NCBI RefSeq assembly: GCF_022539505.1
Contig: NC_061514.1
Span: forward strand, 341,976,644-342,040,643
Direction of reading: 5' to 3'
Origin: Lolium rigidum
Taxonomy: Eukaryota > Streptophyta > Magnoliopsida > Poales > Poaceae
Length of the DNA: 64,000 nt
Shown here piece by piece: positions 35,230-47,469 of this stretch (position 1 is its first letter; every line of letters begins with the position of its first letter). The position numbers and the translations under genes are program-made. Under the pieces are notes generated by a model. The model had not been told where the DNA came from and did not search any database. It worked only from the letters and a program-made list of their open reading frames with translations.

Positions 35230-36268
35230 CGATGATGAGATGATGATCTATCAACTGGTGCAAGATGAAGTCGATATTACCGCCGATGATGAAGAGAAGT
35301 TTATCATTATATTTGGTCTTCTTTGTTTACGAGCGCAACTGGATGCAAACCTTGATGTGGAGCTCTAGGAAGGGGCAAGAGGGAGAAAAAGTACCGGCAG
35401 CGGAAGCAGGATGTTGTGATTCTATAGGTTGACTATTTTACCTACAACCCCATACACCAAAAGATTTTCGGGGCCGCTTTAGTATGAACAAGGAGTTACT
35501 CATGCACATATATAATATATAGTGTGAGAGTATGATTACTGCTTCAAGTGCAAGAAAACCTAGCCGTATTGGTTGGTTTCTCCTTGGGTCTTAAATGCAC
35601 GACTGCCTGACGTGTATTGCATATGGAGCTCCTACGTATACATGAGATGGCTATCTATGCATATCTGAGTCCACATGCCAGGCGATTGTGTATAGTTTTT
35701 TTGGGCAGTCGTGGTATGTTTGCATCAATCTATCTGAGAGAGTCAAATGAAGAAGACACAACTCAAGTCCTGCCCCAGAACGAAGCAAGAGAATTTTCTA
35801 GGACAATGTGATGGAAGAATTGTCCATTCACTTGCCAAGAGGTGTACAAAGATCATATTAAAGAGTGCAGTGTGGTATTTGAAGCCGTGGAAGATTACAA
35901 CCTATGGAGTTGGCATGCTTTTTTTGGTATCACCTTGTTGCGGCGCTCTCCGATGTTTGCTAGGCCCATTAAAGTCCATGCTCTAGAGGTAAACTATGAG
36001 ATTAATGTCCACTCATACGGCAAAGGTTACTACCTAACCAATGGCATATATCTAAAAAGGTAGATATTTGTGAAGACGATTTCCATCTCTGCTAATGAGA
36101 ATAAATTATATTTGCTACATGCCACAAGAGTTGTAGGAACGATGTCGAGTGAGCATTTGGTGCGCTCCAAGCTCATTTTGCTACCATCTAGTACCTTGCT
36201 CTCACATGGTCGACATCTGAGATGTGGGAATTCATGAATGCTTCTATGATCATGCACGACACAATATG
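35230..36268 (+). pseudogene. PIF/Harbinger transposase relic (plant transposase, DDE type)
   Basis: Fragments in several frames match the plant PIF/Harbinger nuclease. They are DDEMMIYQLVQDEV near the start, YKDHIKECSVVFEAVEDYNL then WSWHAFFGI near 35.85 kb, RRSPMFARPIKVHALEVNYE, YGKGYYLTNGIYL, and WEFMNASMIMHDTI near the end. Stops and frameshifts occur throughout. The blocks that normally carry the first and second catalytic Asp (GSIDCMHW, and GTHNDIN between HAFFG and the RSP motif) are absent: the sequence runs straight from SRTM-stop to WKNCPF and from HAFFGI to TLLRRSP. It cannot be active. Confidence 0.75.
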
Positions 36269-36429
36269 ATCATCGCGAGTGTGTAATATTGATGAATGTA
36301 AAATACATACATGAACTTTGTACTTTATTGTACAAAAATCCTTATTATATTGCAACTTTATTGTATTTATTGGGACTAACCTATTAATAGTTGTAAAAGT
36401 GCATAAGTTTTTATTTTATAGTTTTTTGT

Positions 36430-37970
36430 GTAGGAAATAGGCAAATATGGGAGGAAACCGTTCATTATGGCGAAATCTGGAGTTTCCTAAAATCTGTTCA
36501 TGTAGAACTTTTTCTGAAGATGGCCACGATAGGCCCCGAATACATCGTCAAATGAAAAAGTGTCAATGGATAAAGTTGTGGAAAATTTTATTATCTTTCT
36601 TTTAGACATAAAATTCGACCCAATCGGACTCCGTATGCCCACTGTTTTACCATATTACTGAAGGGTACAAAGGCAGTTTCACGAACCCGAAAATATGTGA
36701 CATGATTGACTCAAACTCCTTCCGTATTTGAGGATTTCCGACAAGGCAAGACTTCATGGACTCATAAAGGATAGGGGAGTCATAGGACGGTTCTATAGGT
36801 TCCCAAGAGCCCTTGGATCAAAGGTGCATCCATCTTATGGCCAAGATTGCATCTCCACCTCTATACATTGAGAGGAAAACCCTACTTTTGGAGGCATTCA
36901 CCCATAGCCACGAAATTTCCCCTCCTTGGCAGCCGCCACCAAGGAGGGGCAAACCTACTCCACACCAGCACCAAGTCAAGGAATAAGAAGGGGCAAGGGG
37001 GCACTACCCCAAGGGCAGCCGCCGGCCCTCCAGGCGCTGTCGCCGCCTCCCGTGGCCGCAGCTACGGGGATCTTCATCGCCATCTCCTCAACGGGATACA
37101 ACTCTTCATCAACACCCTCAACACCATTTTCATATACCCCTTTGTAATCTCTTGGCAAACATGATGTGTATTGCAAGCTATCACTTGCCCATGATATTTT
37201 GTACTTTTATGTCTTTGTTTGGGTGGTGGCTTATTTTTGGCAATTGTGAGATAATTTGTGATGGTTGCATATGAGTATTTGTATGATCTTTCGTACTGAT
37301 ATATGAATGCACACATAGTTGGGAAATACATGAGGTTGTCATCGTTGCATGATGATAGGAGGAGGGCCAACTGGAGCTTGACAGAAACCATGTCCCAATT
37401 TTTTGATTCCTGTTATATTAATTCATGGTTAATCAACGGGGGGTGTATATAACTATGAGGACCTTCAAACTTACAGTGGTTATTGGACTTTATGTCTTAA
37501 TAATTTTCTTGTTTGTGCTTAACTGGCCTTGGGATAAATCAATAGGGGTCCAATTGCTCATATCAATGCTTGCACCTATTTATGGCTCCTCTCTAGAAAA
37601 AAACACTAAAAACACTATAATAAGCTTCACTAATTGTGACAACCATGTAAACTAAATAGAAAATTTCCAAGACACTTACCCCCTTGAGTTACTTCCTCCT
37701 ACTCCACTTCATATCACTTTACTTATCTTGCATTAGTTTAACTTCTTTGCATTTTATTTTCAGTAACATTTTATTTTCAGTATTCATAGTTTTATAGCAA
37801 AAACCACTTCATACACACACTATAGATCCTAGCTTTGCATAGAAGGGCATATAAGTAGGTTATATAGCTTTAGAGAATAGATAATTTACCTTCAGCTACT
37901 CGTGGATTCGAAACTCAAATACTTATCGAATTGTACTACGGTGATCTCTTGCACTTGGGAGTTATTAAAT
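36430..37970 (+). repeat. Probable decayed LTR (plus orientation)
   Basis: A low-coding block that ends with CGTGGATTCGAAACTC, ACTTATCGAATTG, and CTTGCACTTGGGAGTTATT, an arrangement seen at the 3' ends of grass LTRs. Around 36.9-37.15 kb it has a CT-rich leader-like stretch. No second copy, PBS or clear start is visible, so the class is uncertain. Confidence 0.35.
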
Positions 37971-37991
37971 ATCTCAGGATTAGATCGATGC

Positions 37992-38113
37992 AACAAAAGG
38001 AGAGGAAACAGATGCGTGAATTGCATTCATGTATATTTCTATGCATGAATGCAATTCACACATGAAAATATGCATGAATGCAATTCACACATCTGTTTCC
38101 TCTCTTTTTGTAG
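37992..38113. repeat. Inverted repeat (~48-bp arms) able to form a hairpin
   Basis: The left arm (about 37,992-38,039, containing GAGAGGAAACAGATG, then GTGAATTGCATTCATG) is nearly the reverse complement of the right arm (about 38,064-38,113, containing CATGAATGCAATTCACACAT, then CTGTTTCCTCTC). The loop contains another copy of TGCATGAATGCAATTCACAC, so the right arm is tandemly duplicated in part. Confidence 0.85.
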
Positions 38114-38134
38114 CCTCTAATCATGGGATGTTAC

Positions 38135-38805
38135 ATGCTCTCCCCCTTAAACTAAACTTCGTCCCGAAGTTTGAACGCTCTCATGTTTTGGAATGTGGAA
38201 CTGACTTGTGCAGATCAAAAAATTCTCAATCTTTGCAGTGATTTGTTGAAACAAGATATAAGGGTACTAAGTGTAATTGCATTGAGTATTTAATGAATGA
38301 AACCTGGTGATTAGGGGGATACGTGAGCACACCCTAGCTACTCAACACGTGTCTAACACCATCCAGTAATCTGTTAACACTCTCCAAAACAAATGAATAA
38401 AAGAGTAGCACATGAAGAGCAACCTAGAGTAGCAACCAAGGTTTGACCGGTAAAAAATTCCCCAACGGAGAGCGCCCAACTACTGGAGCCTCGCGTGGTT
38501 CAAATGGCTGACGGAGGAGAGACAGTACGACCTATACTTCTCTCTTCTTCTACCTATACTTTTCTTTGTTTTTTAAGATAAAGGGAACAAGGTTCGGTGA
38601 GCTAATAAGAGGAGAGATTAGAATCAGATGGTTTGTTGCTTCCACCAGACCGACATCAGGAGCACGAGCCATAGGCGGAAGACCGCCGCACCACGCCCAA
38701 TCTTCGCCGGATTCCGTCGCCGCACCTCTGCTCCTCCAGCCGCATGGCTCGGCCCTTCCCCGCCCACCTACCCGCCTGCCCGACCCCTGCTTCTCTGACG
38801 CTGGC
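38135..38805 (-). other. LTR start with polypurine tract, then unassigned sequence
   Basis: On the minus strand GTTTAAGGGGGAGAGCA (38,136-38,152) precedes TGTAACATCCCATG at 38,135, which looks like a polypurine tract next to the start of a 3' LTR; the hairpin would lie inside that LTR. The remaining sequence up to 38,805 has no supported gene. Confidence 0.35.
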
Positions 38806-40319
38806 TGATGACCCACAAGTATAGGGGGTGTATCGTAGTATCTTCGATAAGTAAGAATGTCGATCCCAACGAGGAGCAGAAGGTGTTGACAAGCAGTTTC
38901 GATGAAGGATTCACTGTAAATGCTCACGGACAAGTATTCAAGGGGTTTTGATGCAACGGATGAATAAAGTACAAGTAAGTAAAATGCGAGAGAAATAATT
39001 GCAGCGAGTGGCCCAATCCTTTTTAGCACAAAGGACAAGCCGGTTTGTTTACTTATAATGACCAAACGTTCTTGAGGACACACGGGAATTTAGTCTAGTG
39101 CTTTTGCTTCATGTGGCTAAATAATCTTCATTGTTTTGATAAGTGTTATGTGGGTGAACCTATGCTAATGCACCGCCCTTCCTAGGACTAATACATACTT
39201 GTGATTATACCCCTTGCAAGCATCCGCAACTACAAGAAAGTAATTAAGATAAATCTAACCACGAGCCTTAAACTCTAAGATCCCGCAATCCCTCCTCGCA
39301 TCGATATACCAACGGGGGCTCGAGGTTCTGTCACTCCGGCAACCCCGCAATTGGCAAACGAGTACAAGATGTATTCCCCTAGGCCCATAAATGGTGAAGT
39401 ATCGTGTAGTCGACGTTCACATGACACCACTAGAAGAATGACACCACAACTTAAATATCATAACATTGAATATTACTCAACCATAATTCACTACTAACAT
39501 TTAGACTTCACCCATGTCCTCAAGAACTAAACGAACTACTCACGAGACATCATATGGAACATGATCAGAGGTGATATGATGATGAATAACAATCTGAACA
39601 TAAACCTTGGTTCAACGGTTTCACTCAATAGCATCAATAACAAGTAGAAATCAACACCGGGAGAGTTTCCCTATCAAACAAACAAGATCAAACCCAAATT
39701 GTTACAGCGGTGACGAGGTGCAGCGGTGGAGATGGCGGTGATGATGATGATGATGATGACGGTGGTGATGGAGATGATGTCCAGCTCGATGACGATGACG
39801 ATGGCGTCGATTTCCCCCTCCGGGAGGGAATTTCCCCGGCGGATTCCTCGCCCGCCGGAGAGCTCTTTTCTCTCCGGTGTTCTCCGCCCCGCGAGGCGGC
39901 CGTGACTCTTCGCGACGTACCCTCCGGAGCTTAGGTTTTCGGGACGAAGGAGTACGCGAAGAAAAGGAGGCGAGAGGGCCGTGGGCCCCCTCCTCATAGG
40001 GCGGCGCGGCCGGGCCTTGGGCCGCGCCGGCCTATGGGGTGGGCCCACCTCGGGTCCCCTCTTCTCCCCCTTACGGCTCCCTTCGTCATCCGGAAAAATA
40101 GGAGTTTTCGTGAAATTCCCGTCAATTGTTGATCTTCCAAAATATTGCATTCGACGGTGCTTTTTCCAGCGTAGAATCCGGCTCCGTGCGCGATCCTCCA
40201 ATAATCATGAAACATGCAAAATAGATGAAATAACATAAGTATTATATCCAAATATGAAATATATCAATGAATAACAGACAAATTATGATATAAAATAGTG
40301 ATGCAAATTGGACGTATCA
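38806..40319 (-). repeat. 3' LTR (1514 bp) of a minus-strand LTR retrotransposon
   Basis: The minus strand starts TGATACGTCCAATTTGCATC at 40,319 and ends CTATACTTGTGGGTCATCA at 38,806. Just outside the start is a purine tract (CTTGGGGGGAGT on the minus strand, 40,320-40,331), as expected for a 3' LTR. The 5-bp flank at the other end is CTGGC. It shares its end with the LTRs of the 42.7-49.8 kb element but differs over most of its body, and it is the same family as the truncated LTR at 7027-7584. Confidence 0.85.
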
Positions 40320-42727
40320 ACTCCCCCCAAGCTTAGACCTCGCTTGTCCCCAAGCGAAACTGAACTCAGTAAACAGGACCACATGTTTATGGAGTGAAGA
40401 GTCGATAAATCAAATACGGACAAGAAGCATCATATTCATTCACACAAGACATTCTAGTAAACAACTTCCTCATATAACTCAACTTGAAACAAGTATAAGG
40501 TAATCACAAATAAAGGTGCATAAGAAATCATAATTGGTGATGGCAAACTTTGTTCTTGGTCGAGAGAACAGCTTAACAAATTATACTTATCTATTGAGCA
40601 GCGCTCTCATATTAAAACTTATGTGGCTCATCTTGCATACTCAATCATAATAATCATTGATGACTTTCAAAGCTATATTCATTCAGGTAAAACTTGTACT
40701 AAACAATAAAAGACATGATGAAGCAAATCACAATATAATAGTTTGATCACAACAACTAAAATGCTTGCTTGAGATGGAGGGAAATAGGTTTACTGACTCA
40801 TCATAAAGTAAAAGACAGGCCCTTCGCAGAGGGAAGCAGGGATTAAATCATGTGCTAGAGCTTTTCAAGTTTTGAAATCATATAGAGAGCATAAAAGTAA
40901 AGTTTTGAGGGGTGTTTGTTGTTGTCAACGACTGGTAATGGGTACTCTAACCCCCTTGCCAAACAGACCTCCAAAGAGCGGCTCCCATGAAGGACGTTAT
41001 CTCTACCAGCGAAGGTAGATCATCCCTCTTCTCTTTTGTTTACACATGTACTTTAGTTTATTTAAGGATGACACTCCCCCAACCTTTGCTTACACAAGCC
41101 ATGGCTAACCGAATCCTCGGGTGCCTTCCAACAATCTCATACCATGGAGGAGTGTCTATTGCAAAATTAAGTTGCTTACCGATGAATCGGAGCAAAACAT
41201 GTGAAGAGAGTTATTAATGAAAGTTGATTAATTGGGGCCGGGAACCCCGTTGCCGACTCTTTTGGCAAAATTATAGGATAAGTGGATGAAGCCACTAGTC
41301 CATTAGTGGAAGCTGCCTAACAAGACTGAAAGGTAAAACACCACATACTTCCTCATGAGCTATAAAACATTGACACAAATAAGAAGTAATAAATTTTGAA
41401 TTGTTTAAAGGTAGCACATGAAGTATTTACTTGGAATGGCGTGAATATACCATGCGGTAGGTAGATATGGTGGACACAAATGGCATAGGTTTGGGTTCAG
41501 AGTTTGGATGCATGAGAAGCATTCCCTCTCAGTACGGTGTCTTTGGCTAGCAAGGTTAATTAGCAAGCATAAGAGTTGAGGGAAACAAACGAATATACAT
41601 GTGATAGACATAATCATGCATCTTTCTTGCAAGCACAAACAATTTTAACTTCAGAATAATAAGCTATGAGCTAACAAGAAAGGAAGACAATGAAACAACT
41701 ATATGTATTTCTCTTTTCTACTTAAACTTCAAAGTGTTGTTGCTATTGACCAATGCTAAGTTTGCCAGATCAACCATATAATAGAAATTGCAAACTAAAA
41801 TAAGGTGTGCAATATGTGAATGATAAGACTTCTCATTAATATTTCATATCGATAACTCACCCCAAGGGATACATAGGCAACCAACTAAAGGAGAGATACT
41901 TCCACACTGCAACCCATCTTATATGATAACTTCCCTACTCATGATATGACACTACTTGATAGTAAAAAGTAAAAAGGTAGTGATGATGTGATACCGCGGC
42001 ACTCCCCCAAGCTTGGAACAAACCAAGGGGATGCCAATACCGATGATGAATTACTCCTTTGGCGACGGTGGTGATGAATTCCCGTCTTCGTACTTCCAAG
42101 ATAGAGGCTCTCCATCAACAAATGACATCTTGGTCTCGGGAATCCCGACACTAGCAGACATGGCTTATGTGTTTAAACCTGTTTTCATACTCACAGCTCT
42201 GATTATGAACGTCATAGAGTCGAGCTTGGAGTTTGTTGGTGGTGTCGTGAAGTGAGAGGATGTCGCCCCATAGCTTTGCAGTTTCCTTCTCGTGTTCAGC
42301 GAATGAGTTCGTGACACAATCTTGTGGAAGATATCCACTTCACGCTCGGACATCTTCTTGTAATTGAAGACCTCTTGTTCTAGCTTCTCCATCCTGTCTT
42401 CCAAGCTTCCTTCTCCTTTGGGACCCTGAACATCTTTGATCTGCAGCTCCCCATCAACAAGCAGCAACTCCTTGGGATGCATCCTCAGCTCGTCCATGTA
42501 CAAGTTGCCAAAGTCCTTGCGGGAGCTGTCCTTCGGAGTTCCTGACGAAGACATGACACCTCTAGATCCGAAGCAAATCCTGGCAGAAACAGCTCAAAAC
42601 AAAACACGTCGAGAAAACGATATACGGACCTCCAGGGGTCCGGGGGATTATATAGTAAAAAAATTCAGAACAAACGGAAAGTACTAGGTCGAACCAGAGT
42701 CGGAGGGGGACAACAAGGCGGTGTCCT
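40320..42727 (-). mobile_element. Internal region of the minus-strand LTR retrotransposon (5' part missing)
   Basis: This is the sequence between its 3' LTR and the insertion of the next element at 42,728. It shares blocks, in opposite orientation, with the 3' internal part of the 42.7-49.8 kb element, for example the CATGGTATGAGATTGTTGG/CACCCGAGGATTCGG block. No pol domain is seen. The 5' LTR and PBS are not in the window or are hidden by the gap. Confidence 0.75.
42165..42554 (-). CDS. 129-aa reading frame of an LTR element, unknown function
   Basis: It starts MSSSGTPKDSSRKDFGNLYM at 42,554. A central region with heptad-like spacing (EDRMEKLEQEVFNYKKMSER) predicts a coiled coil. There is no zinc knuckle, protease or RT signature, so it is not a recognisable gag. 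The element appears non-autonomous; this ORF might be its only protein in the remaining part, or a fragment of one. Function unknown. Confidence 0.4.
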   Translation of the reverse strand: MSSSGTPKDSSRKDFGNLYMDELRMHPKELLLVDGELQIKDVQGPKGEGSLEDRMEKLEQEVFNYKKMSEREVDIFHKIVSRTHSLNTRRKLQSYGATSSHFTTPPTNSKLDSMTFIIRAVSMKTGLNT

Positions 42728-44242
42728 TGATACGTCCCCGACGTATCCATAATTTCTGTCGTTCCATGCTTGTTTTATGACAATACTTACATGTTTTGCT
42801 TGCACTTTATGATGATTTCATGCATTTTCCGGAACTAACCTATTAACAAGATGCCACAGTGCCAGCTCTCGTTTTCTGCCGTTTTTGGTTCCGTAAAGGC
42901 TGTTCGGGCAATATTCTTGGAATTCGACGAAACGAAGACCAAACCTCCTATTTTTCCCGGAAGGCTCCAGAACACGAAGAAGAGTCTGAGAGGGGCCGGA
43001 GGGCCACCACACCATAGGGCGGCGCGGCCCGGCTCGGGCCCGCGCCGGCTCGTGGTGTGGCGCCCTGTGTGCCCCCTGCGCCGCCTCTTCGCCTATAAAA
43101 TCCCTTTCGACCTAAAAACACCGTACCTTTTGACGAAACTCCAGAAAGACTCCAGGGGTGCCGCCACCATCGCGAAACACCAATTCGGGGGACAGAAGTC
43201 TCTGTCCCGGCACCCTGCCGGGACGGGGAAGTGCCCCCGGAAGCCATCTCCATCAACGCCATCGCCTCCATCATGCTCCGTGAGTAGTTCCCCCATGGAC
43301 TACGGGTTCTAGCTGTAGCTAGTTGGTATTCTTTCCCCCATGTACTTCAATACAATGATCTCATGAGTTGCCTTACATGATTGAGATTCATCTGATGTAA
43401 TCGGTGTTGTGTTTGTCGGGATCCGATGGATTGTTACGTTATGATTGTCTATCTACAAAGTTTATGAAGTTATTGTTGCTCGCAATCTTGTTATGCTTAA
43501 TGCTTGTCACTAGGGCCCGAGTGGCATGATCTTAGATTTGAGCTCTATACTTATTGCTTAGATTGTATCTACAAGTTGTATGCACATGTCACCGTCCGGA
43601 ACCAAAGGCCCCGAAGTGACGAAATCGGGACAACCGGAGGGGATGGCGGTGATGTGAGGGACACATGTTTTCACGGAGTGTTAATGCTTTGCTCCGGTGC
43701 TCTATTAAAAGGAGTACCTTAATATCCAAGTAGTTTCCCTTGAGGCCCGGCTGCCACCGGCTGGTAGGACAAAAGATGTTGTGCAAGTTTCTCATTGCGA
43801 GCACGTACGACTATTATTGGAAAACATGCCTACATGATTAATGATCTTGATATTCTGTCTTAATGCTATTTCAATCCTATCAATTGCCCGACTGTAATTT
43901 GTTCACCCAACACTTGTTATTGAAGAGTTACCACTAGTGTAGATAGCTGGGAACCCCGGTCCATCTTTCATCATCATATACTCGTTCTACATGTCAATCG
44001 TTTTCCGGTGCCATTGCTCTCATATTACTACTATCGTCGCTGTGTTATCTGTTACTATTGCTCTCATATCATCGCTACTTTCACATCACCCCTGTTGCTA
44101 GTGCTTTTCCAGGTGCAGCTGAATTGACAACTCGGTTGTTAAGGCTTATAAGTATTCTTTACCTCCCTTGTGTCGAATCAATAAATTTGGGTTTTACTTC
44201 CCTCGAAGACTCGTTGCGATCCCCTATACTTGTGGGTCATCA
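42728..44242 (+). repeat. 5' LTR (1515 bp)
   Basis: It starts TGATACGTCCCCGACGTATC, whose first 20 bases contain a near-perfect palindrome, and ends CTATACTTGTGGGTCATCA. Short ORFs inside it are not genes. Confidence 0.9.
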
Positions 44243-44253
44243 AGACTATTTTC

Positions 44254-44273
44254 CGGCGCTCGTTGCCGGGGAG
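44254..44273 (+). other. Primer-binding site, tRNA-Asp type (imperfect)
   Basis: CGGCGCTCGTTGCCGGGGAG lies 11 bases after the LTR. It is the plant tRNA-Asp complement TGGCGCCGTTGCCGGGGA with a small insertion and substitutions; the perfect form occurs in the elements at 53.98 and 56.08 kb. Confidence 0.7.
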
Positions 44274-44510
44274 GCATAGCTCTACTCATAAGTTCACCTG
44301 GGGAGTACACTCTACATCTCTCTCTGTTTTATTTTATTTTGCTTTGCTTAGTTTACTTTTGTCTAGTTTATTTGTGCTTAGTTTATTTCTGTCTAGTATT
44401 ATTTTGCTTAGTTTACTTTTGTCTAGTTTCTTTTTGTCTTGTTTTATTTGTCTCATATACCCAAAAATCCATAAAAATTTGAAAAACCAAAAAAATTAAA
44501 AACTGCTGTT

Positions 44511-45880
44511 ATGGGAGAACCTACAACCTACTTGGAGCTTATAGAATGTTATAATTGTTATAGAGAATCAAGAACTGGTAAAATAATGAGTGCTATGATA
44601 GAAAAATTGAATACAATTGCTAAAATCTTGCTTGAACGCCATGATATAAACTGTTGCTCTCAACAGGATACTAAACATCTTAAATTTCAATGTGGCTTTA
44701 GTGAGGAATTTTTAATTAAGAACTATAATCGGAATTGCTATATTCATTATGGGTTCGAAGAGGTAGAACAATTTGTCTTATTTATGGGAGCCTCCGAGAT
44801 AGAATCCTTCATGGTTGAGAATTATGAAACTTGTGTTGTTTGTAAGGGCCTTAAAGATTATGTCTCTACTATCCTTAATTCTTGCATAGAATGCTACAGT
44901 AGGAATCCATATATCCTTGATTATAAAGAGAGGCACATTAATGCACAAGAATGCACTCACAATTTGCAGGAACCTCGTGGAAGAAGGAATTGATGAACCC
45001 GAAAGCTCATTGGATGAAAAAGAGGAGGAAATTGATGAACCCGAAAGCTCATTGGATGAAAAAGAAGAGGAGAGCGACGAACAAAAGGAGGAAGAATGGA
45101 TTAGCTACCCATGTCAACCTTCTAATGAGAGTAACTCTTTATCTCTTACACTATTTGATTGTCCTCCATGCTTACCGGAAGAGGTTGAATGTTATGTTCC
45201 TGTGGATTCTCTTGAAATAGTACCTATGAGTAATACTTGTGAGAATAATTATGCTACCGTTATTTATGATAATCCATGCTACTTTGATAAATCTTATGAT
45301 AATGCTTTGTTTGTGCCTCGATGTCGAAATGCATGGTACTAAAGAATTTTGCTTGGCAAATGTTTATGATAAAGCTCTAGATGATGGTCCTATGTTACTT
45401 GACAATATTAATTTTGCTACTAATGAAAATGGGATTGGAGAAGTATTGACTTTATTTAGGAGTCCCATATCTCTTGAGATTGATCAACTACCTTGTTATA
45501 TTATTAATAAAAGTAAGTTTGAAAGTTTTAATTCCACTATTCTTGAACTTGATAAAAATTATGTGTTTGGAAATCATGAAAAGTATGCTGCATGTGATAG
45601 CTATATTGTTGAGTTTGTTCATGAAGATACTGAAAATTATTATGAGAGAGGAAAATATGGTTGTAGAAATTTTCATGGTACTAATACACCTCTCTATATG
45701 CTTAAAATTTTGAAGCTACACTTGTTTTATCTTCTTATGCTTGTCACTTTGTTCTTCATGAATTTATTCTTGTACAAGATTCCTTTGCATAGGAAGCATG
45801 TTAGGCTTAAATGTGTTTTGAATTTACTTTTCGATGCTCTCTTTTGCTTCAAACATTATTTCTTGCGAGCACATCATTAA
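44511..45880 (+). pseudogene. Degenerate ~450-aa reading frame of the LTR element, unknown function
   Basis: It starts MGEPTTYLELIECYNCY at 44,511 after the PBS. Three overlapping frames (44,511-44,993, 44,917-45,342 and 45,239-45,880) join with two frameshifts into one ancestral protein. An acidic stretch contains a direct repeat of EIDEPESSLDEKEEE (about 44,985-45,080). The middle is Cys-rich, and the last part has hydrophobic stretches (FYLLMLVTLFFMNLFLYKI). No gag zinc knuckle or enzyme motif is seen. Position suggests it replaced gag-pol in this non-autonomous element. Confidence 0.5.
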
Positions 45881-46571
45881 AACTGCTGAGCCCATCTTAA
45901 TGGCTATAAAGAAAGAACTTCTTGGGAGATAACCCATGTGTTATTTTGCTACAGTACTTTGTTTTATATTTGTGTCTTGGAAGTTGTTTACTACTGTAGC
46001 AACCTCTCCTTATCTTAGTTTTGTGTTTTGTTGTGCCAAGTGAAGCCTCTAATCGAAGGTTGATACTAGATTTGGATTTCTGCGTAGAAACAGATTTCTA
46101 TCTGTCACGAATCTGGGCTGTTTTCTCTGTAGGTAACTCAGAAAAATATGCCAATTTACGTGCGTGTTCCTCAGATATGTACGCAACTTTCATTAGTTGT
46201 GAGTTTTCTGATTTGAGCAACGGAAGTATTTATTTAAAATTCGTCTTTACTGGCTGTTCTGTTTTGGCAGATTCTGACTCTGTTTTTTGCATTGTCTCTT
46301 GTGGACTTTAAGCGAGGCTTTCTAGACGTGGAGAGCTGTAGCTAATGTTTTATTGAGTTCTTGCAATGTGCCACTACAGGACCAAGGTGGATTCAAATTT
46401 TTTGAGTACTAACCCCTCTAATGAAGTTTATGAGAAGTTTGGTGTGAAGGAAGTTTTCAAGGGTCAAGAGAGGAGGATGATATATGATCAAGAAGAGTGA
46501 AAAGTCTAAGCTTGGGGATGCCCCCGTGGTTCATCCCTGCATATTTCAAGAAGACTCAAGCGTCTAAGCTT

Positions 46572-46592
46572 GGGGATGCCCAAGGCATCCCC
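46572..46592 (+). other. Perfect 9-bp hairpin within a polypurine-like repeat
   Basis: GGGGATGCC, a CAA loop, then GGCATCCCC. It follows a second copy of TCTAAGCTTGGGGATGCC (46,507 and 46,564), the same core as the polypurine tract next to the 3' LTR (48,318-48,333). Confidence 0.8.
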
Positions 46593-47469
46593 TTCTTCAT
46601 CAACTTATCGGGTTCCTCCCCGAAACTATATTTTTATTCGGTCACATCGTATGTGCTTTACTTGGAGCGTCTGTGTGTTTATTTTCGTTTTGTTTATGTT
46701 TGAATAAATTCGGATCCTAGCAATCCTTGTGTGGGAGAGAGACACGCTCTGCTTTTTCATATGAACACTCGTGTTCTTCGTTTTACTTTTAATGTTCAAT
46801 GATAAAAGTTGGAAGCTATTGCACTTATTTATATTTGGTTGGAAACAGAAAATGCCTCATCATGTCTTGAATAATTTGACACTTGGCAATTGTTTTGAGC
46901 TCTCAAGTAGATCATGATTAAGTTTTTTTCATGTAGTCTAAGCCTATTAATGGAGAACTACCGTAGAGCTTGTTGAAATTGGTTTGCATGATTGATCTCT
47001 CTTAAGGTCTAGATGTTTTCTCGGTAAAAGTGTTTGAGCAACAAGGAAGACAATGTAGAGTATTATAATGCTTGCAATATGTTCTTATGTAAGTTTTTCT
47101 GTACCGGTTCATACTTGTGTTTGCTTCAAATAGCCTTGCTAGCCTAAGCCTTGTATCGAGAGGGATTACTTCTCATGCATCCAAAATACTTGAGCCAACC
47201 ACTATGCCATTTGTGTCCACCATACCTACCTACTATGTGGTATTTCCTGCCATTCCAAAGTAAATTGCTTGAGTGCTACCTTTAAACAATTCAAAATTTA
47301 TTACCTCTGATTTGTGTCAATGTTTTATAGCTCATGAGGAAGTATGTGGTGTTTATCTTTCAATCTTGTTGGGCAACTTTCACCAATGGACTAGTGGCTT
47401 CATCCGCTTATCCAATAACTTTGCAAAAAGAGCTGGCAATGGGATTCCCAGTCCCAAATTAATTAACCA

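Noticed and set aside
43093..43312. Open frames in LTR sequence (also near 10.2, 40.1, 48.6, 50.2, 55.3 and 57.3 kb)
   Set aside because: The same GC-rich LTR segment recurs at each place; no protein motif and no conservation of frame.
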